Notes: generated by a model from the sequence alone, not told the origin. A DNA stretch of 5,265 nt from Dehalococcoidales bacterium (GCA_026416775.1 JAOAEN010000104.1:1-5265); one strand, 5' to 3'. Positions 1-5,265 are shown, numbered from the stretch's first letter. Numbers and translations are program-made.

Positions 1-537
1 GATAAGAAGTCCAAGTTCATCGGTGCCAAGCTCCTTCATGCTGGCGACATCATCCAGACGGTGGTCGGCTGGACGGTTATCGGCTACGGCAGGACCGATG
101 CCCCGCTTTTCAAGCTGCCGATTGAGCTCAAGAGCGATTTCCGCAAGAAGGGCCGCGAGATCCAGAAGGGCATCCAGGCGATGGACGAGGCCATCAGCGA
201 GCTTTCACTCAAGTGCAACCCGGCGGACGCACGCCGCGCCCTCTACCTCGTCTCCGGTCCCGCCAAGGAAATGAACCTTGACATGATCAAGGAGATCGGT
301 GACTACATGAGGGACATTGCCCCTGAAGCCATCATCCGCAACGGCGACTACCCACGCGAGAAGGGCACCGTGGACGTTACCGTGATCCTCTCGGAACTGA
401 GTGACGTGGAAAAGGTGCGCGACTACTACGTCCGCTCCACCGAGCTCATCCCCGAGTTCAAGAAGCGGCAGGAGGAGACCGAAGACAGACTCCGCACTCT
501 GGAAGAGGCCTCCAAAGATATCCCGTCGCTCCTTTAA
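1..537 (+). CDS. Tubulin/FtsZ-superfamily protein, C-terminal part (5' end outside window)
   Basis: Reading frame 1 is open from the first base to the TAA at 535-537, giving the last 178 residues of a longer protein. The segment HAGDIIQTVVGWTVIGYGR (residues 13-31) fits the FtsZ/tubulin stretch around the T7 synergy loop and the following helix and strand. The later segment RRALYLVSGPAKEMNLDMIK and the ending GTVDVTVILSEL of that domain look like the C-terminal domain of FtsZ/CetZ-type proteins. These are cytoplasmic GTPases that polymerise into filaments in cell division or cell-shape control; the GTP-binding half is missing here. The tail after about residue 140 is charged and helical (EFKKRQEETEDRLRTLEE) and ends in DIPSLL, which resembles the FtsZ C-terminal peptide. 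It looks more divergent than a standard FtsZ, so I give no symbol. A strong terminator follows 38 bp after the stop, so it is transcriptionally separate from dnaX. I am fairly sure of the superfamily and unsure of the subfamily. Confidence 0.75.
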   Translation, partial: DKKSKFIGAKLLHAGDIIQTVVGWTVIGYGRTDAPLFKLPIELKSDFRKKGREIQKGIQAMDEAISELSLKCNPADARRALYLVSGPAKEMNLDMIKEIGDYMRDIAPEAIIRNGDYPREKGTVDVTVILSELSDVEKVRDYYVRSTELIPEFKKRQEETEDRLRTLEEASKDIPSLL

Positions 538-575
538 GCGCCTGCCGACGGGGAAAATCACAAGAGACACTGCGA

Positions 576-607
576 GAGAGGGGGAGGGAAATCCCCCTCT
601 CTTTTTT
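576..607 (+). terminator. Intrinsic terminator of the tubulin/FtsZ-like gene
   Basis: There is a perfect 10-bp stem, GAGAGGGGGA (576-585) with TCCCCCTCTC (592-601), and a 6-nt loop GGGAAA. Six T residues (602-607) follow directly. It lies 38 bp after the TAA, so it should end transcription of the upstream gene. Its purine-rich left arm and pyrimidine-rich right arm resemble the hairpins in the array at the far end of the window, although only this one has a proper T-tract. Confidence 0.88.
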
Positions 608-689
608 GGGTCATCCTCCGGGAAATGCCCCCGCAGGGTCACCTCGGGCAGCAATCCACGGCGGGCATTCCGCCGGCAAAAACCCACCA

Positions 690-704
690 AAGCCCGTTTG
701 AAAA
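690..704 (+). repeat. 15-bp exact direct repeat, copy 1
   Basis: The sequence AAGCCCGTTTGAAAA recurs exactly at 5034-5048, about 4.3 kb away on the same strand. A shorter related form, CCTGTTTGAACG, occurs at 5199-5210. In the downstream array the motif is part of a repeat unit, so this copy marks a fragment of the same family upstream of dnaX. Confidence 0.6.
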
Positions 705-779
705 AGAAGACGGCCTCCGGAATAAGCTCCAATTTCGCTCTGCCTGCATCTGTTGGGCCTTCAAACCCACCCCCCTAGT

Positions 780-834
780 CCTCTCACACAAAGGGATACC
801 TGCGGGAACGATAGGTCCGGCTGTGTGAGAGGGG
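780..834. repeat. 55-bp palindromic element, copy 1
   Basis: The left arm CCTCTCACACA (780-790) pairs perfectly over 11 bp with TGTGTGAGAGG (822-832) around a 31-nt loop. The same arms occur at 4784-4794 and 4824-4834. The two loops are alike in length (31 and 29 nt) and homologous: 800-820 matches 4802-4822 at 12 of 21 positions, and seven of the nine differences are transitions. This fits a dispersed short inverted-repeat element of MITE or REP type. No transposase gene is present, so the type is inferred. Confidence 0.75.
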
Positions 835-1010
835 AGAGAAAAGAATGACCAGAGGCAGGCCCGTCCCATCACTAACGCCCTTTCGGGTGCCGGTCGGTTC
901 GGCTCGTTTGGATGGGGAAGTCTGGCAAAGGGGGGCGCCTCACTCGTAAACAATCCCCTGCCCCGCTATAAATTGAGAAACCGGCTAGAAAAAACCCTCT
1001 TATCCCTTTC

Positions 1011-1039
1011 TTGGGCATCAGCCCGTTTTGGAGTATAAT
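1011..1039 (+). promoter_or_regulatory. Promoter for dnaX-ybaB-recR, probably leaderless
   Basis: A perfect -10 box TATAAT (1034-1039) has a partial -35 box TTGGGC (1011-1016, three of six consensus bases) 17 bp upstream. Transcription would start at about 1045-1049, that is, at or within a few bases of the dnaX ATG at 1049. The only Shine-Dalgarno-like bases, GGAG at 1030-1033, are 15 nt from the ATG and upstream of the -10 box, so they would not be in this transcript. The dnaX mRNA made from this promoter would therefore have essentially no leader. Confidence 0.6.
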
Positions 1040-1048
1040 AAAAACGTC

Positions 1049-2638
1049 ATGGCAAGCCAGACCCTCTACCGCAAGTGGCGTCCGCAACGCCTTGCGGATA
1101 TTATCGGGCAGGAGCATGTCACCCGTACCCTGCTCAATGCCCTGGAGAGCGGGCGGGTTTCCCATGCCTATCTCTTCTCCGGCCCGCGCGGCACGGGCAA
1201 GACGAGCACCGCCCGCATCCTGGCAAAGGCGGTCAACTGTCTTACCGGGGGAAGGGGTGAGCCGTGCAACTCCTGTGCGATGTGTCAGGCGGTCACCGAA
1301 GGAAGGGCACTGGACGTCATCGAGGTGGATGCAGCATCAAACCGCCGCATTGATGAGATCCGTGAGCTCAGGGAACGGGTAAACTACGCACCGGCCCAGT
1401 CCCGCTACAAGGTCTATATCATTGATGAAGTCCACATGCTCACCAATGAAGCCTCAAATGCGCTTCTCAAAACGCTTGAGGAACCACCTGCCCACGTCAT
1501 ATTCATCCTGGCGACCACCGAGCCGCATAAGCTCCTCCCCACCATCCTCTCGCGCTGCCAGCGTTTTGATTTCCACCGCCACACCCAGGCAAACGTGGTA
1601 ACCTGTCTTTCCCGCGTCTGCCAGGGAGAAGGCATCAGGATTGAAGAGGAAGCCCTGAAGCTCCTTGCCCGAGTAGCCTCGGGCAGCCTGCGCGACGCCC
1701 TCAACCTCCTCCAGCAGGCAAATACCTTCTACGGGAACGAGATCACGCTCTCCCAGGTGCAGTCCCTGCTCGGTATCTCGGGAGATGAGCGCGCCAGAGA
1801 ACTGGTAAGACACATCGTCGGTGGCGATACCAGAGCCGCCATCCTGACCATCAACCGGGCAAGCAGCGACGGCATTGACCTGCGCCAGTTCCACCGCGAG
1901 GTCATGGAGTACCTCAGGCTGCTGCTCCTCGCAAGGACGGGCTCGGCGGAGGTCGTCGAGCTTCCCGCGGATGAACTCAACGAGCTCAAGGCGCTTGCCG
2001 GTAAAGCCAGCCTCTCCCTCATCCTCAAAGCGGTCAGGGCTTTCAGCCAGCTTGAGGTGAGCCTGGACAGCTACTCCACCCTGCCCCTTGAGCTTGCCGC
2101 GGTGGACTGTACCGCCTCCCATACGGAAACAAAACCGGCACCGAAGCCGGCACCGCCCGAAGCCGTCCCGGCACCAAAGTCTGCCACCGGGAGCCCGCCG
2201 CTCCAGACCAAGAATCCGGTGGAGATACCCGCCAGCCGCCCCGCGGTCACCGAGAAGACCAGCCCGGCATCCCCCACCACAAAGGAAAATCCCGCCGCCC
2301 CACCGGCAATGGTAAGCCTGCTCGAGCACCTGCGCCAGCAGTGGAGCCGGATGATCAAGGAGGCACCGGATGGCATGGGCAAAACGCCGGCAGCCGCATT
2401 GCTGCGCAGCGCCCGCCCGATATCACTGGAAAACGACCTGCTCACGGTGTCCTTCAAGCACCAGTACCACAGGGAAAAGATGGAAAATACGGAAAACCTG
2501 AAGATTGCCGAAAAAATTGTGAGCAACTTCCTCGGGCGTCCCTGCCGGCTGCGCTGTGTTTACGAGCACGAAAATAACCACCTTGTCAGGGCAGCATTAG
2601 ACCTGGGCGCTCAGGTCATCAACACGGAGGAGCCATGA
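1049..2638 (+). CDS. dnaX: DNA polymerase III subunit gamma/tau (clamp-loader ATPase)
   Basis: DnaX is the ATPase of the clamp loader. It opens and loads the beta sliding clamp and links the polymerase to the helicase at the fork. The 529-residue product begins MASQTLYRKWRPQ, the usual DnaX opening, and reads into GQEHV (20-24). Domains: AAA+ ATPase at about 1-225 with Walker A GPRGTGKTS (45-53), a zinc module with Cys64, Cys73, Cys76 and Cys79, Walker B VYIIDEVH (122-129), the SRC arginine-finger motif (168-170) and GSLRDALNLLQQ (212-223, sensor 2). A helical collar domain runs to about 355. Then come a Pro/Ala/Lys-rich linker (about 356-420) and a C-terminal domain (421-529) of the type found in many non-enteric DnaX proteins. 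It is shorter than E. coli tau (643 residues). The ATG at 1049 is preferred over the in-frame TTG at 1028 because family similarity starts at 1049 and the TTG lies upstream of the -10 box. No slippery heptamer is seen in the linker, so a separate gamma product is not predicted. The stop overlaps the ybaB start (ATGA). Confidence 0.97.
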   Translation: MASQTLYRKWRPQRLADIIGQEHVTRTLLNALESGRVSHAYLFSGPRGTGKTSTARILAKAVNCLTGGRGEPCNSCAMCQAVTEGRALDVIEVDAASNRRIDEIRELRERVNYAPAQSRYKVYIIDEVHMLTNEASNALLKTLEEPPAHVIFILATTEPHKLLPTILSRCQRFDFHRHTQANVVTCLSRVCQGEGIRIEEEALKLLARVASGSLRDALNLLQQANTFYGNEITLSQVQSLLGISGDERARELVRHIVGGDTRAAILTINRASSDGIDLRQFHREVMEYLRLLLLARTGSAEVVELPADELNELKALAGKASLSLILKAVRAFSQLEVSLDSYSTLPLELAAVDCTASHTETKPAPKPAPPEAVPAPKSATGSPPLQTKNPVEIPASRPAVTEKTSPASPTTKENPAAPPAMVSLLEHLRQQWSRMIKEAPDGMGKTPAAALLRSARPISLENDLLTVSFKHQYHREKMENTENLKIAEKIVSNFLGRPCRLRCVYEHENNHLVRAALDLGAQVINTEEP

Positions 2639-2940
2639 ACAGGCACATGATGCAGCAGGCACAGAAGCTACAGGCGCAGTTCCTCAAGATCCAGGAGGAA
2701 CTGGCAAATACGACCGTTGAAGCCAGTTCCGGCGGCGGGGCGGTCAGGGTTACCATGAACGGGCAGCAGCAGATCACCGCGGTAAAAATATCACCTGAGG
2801 TGGTCAACCCCGCCGATGTTGAGATGCTGGAAGCCCTCGTGCTCACCGCCGTAAGGGAAGCACAGGCAAAAGCCCAGGAACTGGCAGCCAAGAAAATGGG
2901 GGCACTCACCGGCGGGCTGAAACTCCCGGGGCTCATGTAG
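2635..2940 (+). CDS. ybaB: YbaB/EbfC family nucleoid-associated DNA-binding protein
   Basis: The product has 101 residues, the normal size for this family of small dimeric proteins that bind DNA and help organise the nucleoid. A helical N-terminus (MMQQAQKLQAQFLKIQEEL, 5-23) is followed by the glycine-rich turn ASSGGGAVRVTMNGQ (30-44) and the strand ITAVKISPEVV (47-57). A long C-terminal helix (about 61-87) ends in MGALTGGLKLPGLM, the usual TGG...LPG tail. The ATG overlaps the dnaX stop by 4 bp, and GGAGGAG (2626-2632) sits 2 nt before the ATG with the GGAGG core 4 nt away. Translation is therefore probably coupled to dnaX. The family is commonly encoded between dnaX and recR, and a role alongside recombinational repair has been suggested from that association. 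Identity is secure; the exact function is not settled for the family. Confidence 0.93.
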   Translation: MNRHMMQQAQKLQAQFLKIQEELANTTVEASSGGGAVRVTMNGQQQITAVKISPEVVNPADVEMLEALVLTAVREAQAKAQELAAKKMGALTGGLKLPGLM

Positions 2941-2990
2941 CCCGCGGCTACCCGCGGTCTGCCAACCATCGCTTGTGAAAAAGGAGCACG

Positions 2991-3608
2991 ATGAGCAAGC
3001 AGGAACCACTCAGCCCGGCAACCGATGCCATCGGAAGGCTCGTACAAGAATTCTCAAGGCTTCCCGGCATCGGCCCCAAGAGTGCCCAGCGCATTACCTT
3101 CTACCTCCTGCGTGCCCCCGAGGAGCGGGCAAGGGCGCTTGCCGAAGCCATAACCTCGCTGAAACAGCGCGTCAACCTCTGCTCCGTCTGCTGCAATGTC
3201 ACCGAGAATGACCCGTGCGCCATCTGCCGCGACAGTCGGCGCGACAGCACCATGATCTGCATCGTGGAACAGCCTCAGGACGTCATCGCCATCGAACACA
3301 CCGGGGCCTACCGCGGGCTTTACCACGTCCTGCACGGCGCCATCTCTCCAAGCGAGGGCGTTGGGGCGGACAGCATCCGGGTGAAGGACCTGCTCAACCG
3401 ACTGAAGAATACCACGGTGAGGGAGGTCATCCTCGCCACCAACACGAATACCGAAGGAGAACAGACCGCCATGTACCTTGCCCAGCTCATTACCCCCCTG
3501 GGCATCAGAGTCACCCGCCTTGCCCGCGGGCTTCCCTTCGGCACCGAGCTTGAGTATGCGGACGATGTGACCCTCACCAGGGCACTTGAAGGCAGGCAGG
3601 AATTTTAG
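2991..3608 (+). CDS. recR: Recombination mediator protein RecR
   Basis: RecR forms a ring-shaped clamp around DNA and, with RecO and RecF, helps RecA replace SSB on single-stranded gaps. The 205-residue product has the normal family length and all expected parts. These are the helix-hairpin-helix LPGIGPKSAQRITFYLL (24-40), a four-cysteine zinc finger (Cys64, Cys67, Cys76, Cys79), a TOPRIM domain (about 87-180) with ICIVEQPQD and ATNTNTEGEQTAMY, and the C-terminal segment LARGLPFGTELEYADDVTL (177-195), which ends in GRQEF. An extra cysteine, Cys68, sits beside the second zinc ligand where many RecR proteins have Phe. The start is set by AAGGAG at 2981-2986, 4 nt before the ATG. The 50-bp gap to ybaB has no terminator, so it is probably in the same operon. 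No T-tract terminator is visible after it; a 6-bp hairpin at 3645-3662 lacks one. Confidence 0.96.
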   Translation: MSKQEPLSPATDAIGRLVQEFSRLPGIGPKSAQRITFYLLRAPEERARALAEAITSLKQRVNLCSVCCNVTENDPCAICRDSRRDSTMICIVEQPQDVIAIEHTGAYRGLYHVLHGAISPSEGVGADSIRVKDLLNRLKNTTVREVILATNTNTEGEQTAMYLAQLITPLGIRVTRLARGLPFGTELEYADDVTLTRALEGRQEF

Positions 3609-3651
3609 AACCCAAGGGCTTTCAACTGCATCCCGCGCGTTTTCAGCCCGC

Positions 3652-3681
3652 TTGCACGGGCTCACTCGCTCCCGATATACT
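3652..3681 (+). promoter_or_regulatory. Possible weak promoter upstream of recO
   Basis: TTGCAC (3652-3657) and TATACT (3676-3681) are separated by 18 bp. The -10 matches five of six consensus bases and the -35 only three. Transcription would start near 3688, about 40 bases before the recO ATG. The 120-bp gap after recR makes a separate promoter plausible, but readthrough from recR is equally possible because no clear terminator intervenes. The -35 box overlaps a small hairpin, AGCCCG (3645-3650) with CGGGCT (3657-3662). Confidence 0.3.
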
Positions 3682-3728
3682 TGAGTGAATATGTCCGGTT
3701 GTCTTTTCCCCGGCTAACGGGATAGCCC

Positions 3729-4493
3729 ATGCCTGAAGAACGCGAGTACCGCACGGAAGCCATCGTCATCAGAAAGACAAAGCTCGGCGAAGCCGATAGT
3801 ATCATCACATTCTTCACCCCGCACCGGGGCAGGATACAGGGATTTGCCAAAAGCCTGCGCAAGCCGAAAAGCAAGCTTGCCGGTCATCTTGAGCTCCTCA
3901 CTTATAGCCAGGTATCCTTTGCCCGCGGGCGGAATATTGATACCATCACCGGAGCCCAGACCATAGATGCCTTCCTCCCGCTGCGCAATAACCTCTGGCT
4001 TTCCTCGTGCGGGCTGTACGTTGCCGAGCTTGTCTACCACTTCACACCCGAGGGACAGGAAAACTTCACGCTTTTCCGCCTCACGCTGGACACGCTCCGG
4101 AGGCTCTGCCGTGGGGAGGACACGGAGGTCAGCCTGCGTTTCTTCGAACTGCACCTCGCGGAAGGTGCCGGCTACCGCCCCGAGCTTGATACCTGCGTCA
4201 ACTGCCGGTCGGCCCTTGCGGAGACCACAAACTTCTTCAGCCCTCAGGCAGGCGGCATGCTCTGCCCTTCCTGCCGGCAGATGCAGCCTACCGGCTTTCC
4301 TGTATCACCCGCCGCACAGGGCATCATGCGGCACCTCCAGCGGGCAGAGTACCCCGCTATCCCCGCCACTGGTATCGATCCCGAATCCCTGCACGAAGTG
4401 GAGAAGATAAGCGGCGCCTACCTCAAGTACCTCCTGGAGAAGGACGTCAGGTCGGCGGCATGGCTTGAGATGCTGAAGAAAAGCCTGGGCTAG
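3729..4493 (+). CDS. recO: DNA repair protein RecO
   Basis: RecO anneals complementary strands and, with RecR, binds SSB-coated DNA so that RecA can load. The 254-residue product has the normal family length. The N-terminal OB fold (about 7-80) starts with the typical YRTEAIVIRKTKLGEADSII and continues with LELLTYSQVSFARGRN. A helical domain follows (about 81-150, including LPLRNNLWLSSCGLYVAELV). A four-cysteine zinc-finger insertion comes next (CVNC at 156-159 and CPSC at 179-182), with FSPQAGGMLC just before the second pair, and then a helical C-terminus. E. coli RecO lacks this Cys4 zinc site; many other bacterial RecO proteins have it. The start is well fixed: an in-frame TAG at 3723-3725 lies just upstream, and the conserved fold begins at residue 7. 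The ribosome-binding site is weak (GGGA at 3719-3722). It lies 120 bp after recR on the same strand, and no T-tract terminator directly follows it. Confidence 0.95.
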   Translation: MPEEREYRTEAIVIRKTKLGEADSIITFFTPHRGRIQGFAKSLRKPKSKLAGHLELLTYSQVSFARGRNIDTITGAQTIDAFLPLRNNLWLSSCGLYVAELVYHFTPEGQENFTLFRLTLDTLRRLCRGEDTEVSLRFFELHLAEGAGYRPELDTCVNCRSALAETTNFFSPQAGGMLCPSCRQMQPTGFPVSPAAQGIMRHLQRAEYPAIPATGIDPESLHEVEKISGAYLKYLLEKDVRSAAWLEMLKKSLG

Positions 4494-4780
4494 ATTCCAT
4501 GTGACATATTTTGAGTCATGCCCGCCATAAGTTCAAAAACAGGTAGAAGCCCGGGCCGACCGCTCCGGTCCGATTCCCCATGATCACCCCCTTTACCCCC
4601 GTGGAAAGGAAGGTTTTTGTCTGCATCCGGCCCACTTCTTACGCCCATCCCATTTACCCCTCCACTCAAGAGGCTGGTTCTACCTGCATCAGGTTAGTCT
4701 TCTTTGTAGACCCGCTTTATTCCCCCCTCAAAGGTTGATTTTCTTGCAGCCGGCTGATTTCTTGTGCTCACCCCCTTTAT

Positions 4781-4837
4781 CCCCCTCTCACACAGGGGCA
4801 TCTACAGGATTGACACATTCAGTTGTGTGAGAGGGGG
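4781..4837. repeat. 57-bp palindromic element, copy 2
   Basis: The left arm CCCCCTCTCACACA (4781-4794) pairs perfectly over 14 bp with TGTGTGAGAGGGGG (4824-4837) around a 29-nt loop. It is the better-preserved copy of the element at 780-834. It replaces the second half of the fourth array unit and lengthens that unit's spacing to 93 bp, as an insertion or a recruited unit would. Confidence 0.78.
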
Positions 4838-4846
4838 AAAGAAATT

Positions 4847-4872
4847 TAAAGAGGGGACAGTGCCCCTCTTTA
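4847..4872. repeat. Perfect 10-bp hairpin in the array
   Basis: TAAAGAGGGG (4847-4856) pairs with CCCCTCTTTA (4863-4872) around the loop ACAGTG. It is the first strong short-loop hairpin after recO. It is followed by CTCC rather than a T-tract, so it is at best a weak intrinsic terminator. Its right arm is also the C-rich anchor of the fifth unit. Confidence 0.7.
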
Positions 4873-4986
4873 CTCCACGCACCAGGCTGTTTTGTTCAGC
4901 CATTTGAGGGGGGATAAAGTAATGGCTACACTCCCTATTCTTACTCCTCTTCATACGGAATTGATATATTTCGGTTGACGAAATTT

Positions 4987-5008
4987 AAGAGGGGGTACAC
5001 CCCCTCTT
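4987..5008. repeat. 9-bp hairpin in the array
   Basis: AAGAGGGGG (4987-4995) pairs with CCCCCTCTT (5000-5008) around the 4-nt loop TACA. It has the same design as the hairpins at 4847 and 5222, with a purine-rich left arm and the next C-rich anchor as right arm. Confidence 0.68.
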
Positions 5009-5033
5009 TACTCCCCCTCAGGTTTCAATCGTT

Positions 5034-5048
5034 AAGCCCGTTTGAAAA
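5034..5048 (+). repeat. 15-bp exact direct repeat, copy 2
   Basis: AAGCCCGTTTGAAAA is identical to 690-704. Here it sits between the AGGTTT motif and the G-rich arm of a repeat unit. Confidence 0.6.
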
Positions 5049-5084
5049 GGGGAAAAGAGTTTCCAGAAAGTTGGGTCTCTTTAT

Positions 5085-5144
5085 TCCCCTTCATGCATTG
5101 GTGGTTAAGCCGCTTTCAAGGCGTGAGATTTCTCTTGAAGGGGA
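5085..5144. repeat. 60-bp inverted-repeat unit in the array
   Basis: TCCCCTTCA (5085-5093) pairs perfectly over 9 bp with TGAAGGGGA (5136-5144) across a 42-nt loop. It has the same size and arm order (C-rich left, G-rich right) as the palindromes at 780-834 and 4781-4837, though the arms differ in sequence. Confidence 0.55.
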
Positions 5145-5221
5145 GTTTTTGGAGGGGACGGTGCCCATCTTTATTTCCCTTCTAGGTTTAATCTTTGGCC
5201 TGTTTGAACGGGGGAGTATTC

Positions 5222-5242
5222 AGAGGGGGCTCCACCCCCTCT
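5222..5242. repeat. 8-bp hairpin at the window end
   Basis: AGAGGGGG (5222-5229) pairs with CCCCCTCT (5235-5242) around the loop CTCCA. It is the last member seen of the short-loop hairpin series and lies against the final C-rich anchor. Confidence 0.62.
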
Positions 5243-5265
5243 CCTCTTACTCCCCTCTCCAGCCA

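Larger units (their letters stand above)
608..1010. other. Gene-free spacer with scattered repeat fragments
   Basis: No reading frame here has a recognisable protein, and the short open frames on both strands look random. The spacer contains a small hairpin, CGGCG (659-663) with CGCCG (671-675). It also has a 15-bp sequence at 690-704 repeated exactly at 5034-5048, and a C-rich stretch (about 765-781) that leads into the palindrome at 780-834. The segment 740-780 resembles the repeat units after recO, with a CTGCATC core followed by a C-rich anchor. The rest, 840-1010, shows no clear RNA gene or operator. A TATAAA at 967-972 has no convincing -35 partner. Confidence 0.6.
4587..5259. repeat. 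Degenerate C-rich repeat array after recO
   Basis: The 772 bp from 4494 to the window end contain no credible gene. From 4587 on, ten copies of a motif close to YTTAYYCCCCYYYC recur. The A of each TTA falls at 4595, 4656, 4719, 4779, 4872, 4943, 5010, 5083, 5173 and 5249, giving spacings of 61, 63, 60, 93, 71, 67, 73, 90 and 76 bp. Most copies are followed 10-16 bp later by a second motif starting AGG(T/C)TG or AGGTTT (4611, 4671, 4732, 4884, 5020, 5184). Several later units close with a G-rich arm like TTTGAARGGGG (4903, 5042, 5135, 5203). The copies are diverged and the spacer lengths vary, so this is an old or structure-conserved family. It runs to within a few bases of the window edge and probably continues. 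4494-4586 holds only a small GC hairpin around 4553-4570. Confidence 0.7.

Noticed and set aside
205..732. Antisense open frame over the tubulin/FtsZ-like gene end and its terminator
   Set aside because: It has no recognisable domain and crosses the terminator hairpin, and the + strand frame has clear family similarity.
878..910. tRNA-like T-arm (GGTTCGGCTC)
   Set aside because: No acceptor stem, D-arm or anticodon arm can be placed around it.
1028..1048. TTG at 1028 as the dnaX start
   Set aside because: It would add seven residues not seen in the family and lies upstream of the -10 box; the conserved N-terminus begins at the ATG at 1049.
1454..2329. Long antisense open frame opposite dnaX
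   Set aside because: It lies wholly inside dnaX, resembles no known protein, and is what GC-rich codon use commonly produces on the reverse strand.
2511..2516. A6 run in dnaX as a programmed frameshift site making gamma
   Set aside because: The codons are GAA AAA ATT, which do not form an X XXY YYZ heptamer. The run lies near the end of the C-terminal domain, not in the linker where gamma would end.
2941..2957. Two CCCGCGG copies between ybaB and recR as an operator or terminator
   Set aside because: The possible 6-bp stem has no T-tract, and two short GC-rich heptamers are expected by chance in DNA of this composition.
3691..3717. Eight-codon reading frame before recO as a leader peptide
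   Set aside because: It has no ribosome-binding site, no telling residue run, and no attenuator-type hairpins with a T-tract; chance is sufficient.
4587..5259. CRISPR array, suggested by spacing near 60-75 bp
   Set aside because: The repeated parts are short and differ in nearly every copy, the intervening parts also share motifs with each other, and no cas gene is present. CRISPR repeats would be almost identical with unrelated spacers.

Overview
The window carries a bacterial DNA replication and repair gene cluster, all genes on the + strand, between two blocks of repeat-rich noncoding DNA. The most likely source is Chloroflexota, probably class Dehalococcoidia. I base this on the fragment of a divergent tubulin/FtsZ-like protein, the protein sequences overall and the moderately GC-rich coding DNA; it is recognition by eye, not a database result. 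The order dnaX-ybaB-recR is widespread in bacteria and does not identify the lineage.

Layout: 1-537 is the 3' end of a tubulin/FtsZ-superfamily gene, closed by a strong intrinsic terminator (576-607). 608-1010 is gene-free and holds a 55-bp palindrome and fragments of a repeat family. A promoter with a perfect TATAAT -10 box lies just before dnaX (1049-2638). dnaX overlaps ybaB by 4 bp (2635-2940), and recR follows after 50 bp (2991-3608). A 120-bp gap that may hold a weak promoter leads to recO (3729-4493). From 4494 to the end (772 bp) there is no credible gene. Most of that stretch is a degenerate repeat array with ten C-rich anchors 60-93 bp apart and several overlapping hairpins, including a second copy of the palindrome found upstream of dnaX.

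How the genes fit together: DnaX builds the clamp loader and holds the replisome together. RecR and RecO act with RecF (not in this window) to load RecA onto SSB-coated single-stranded DNA at gaps and stalled forks. YbaB is a small nucleoid-associated DNA-binding protein commonly encoded between dnaX and recR. Having recO directly after this trio puts two of the three RecFOR subunits beside the clamp-loader gene.

The genes are ordinary core genes with intact motifs. The part that deserves attention is the noncoding DNA: a mosaic of small palindromic, possibly mobile, repeats on both sides of the cluster, and an apparently leaderless dnaX transcript.
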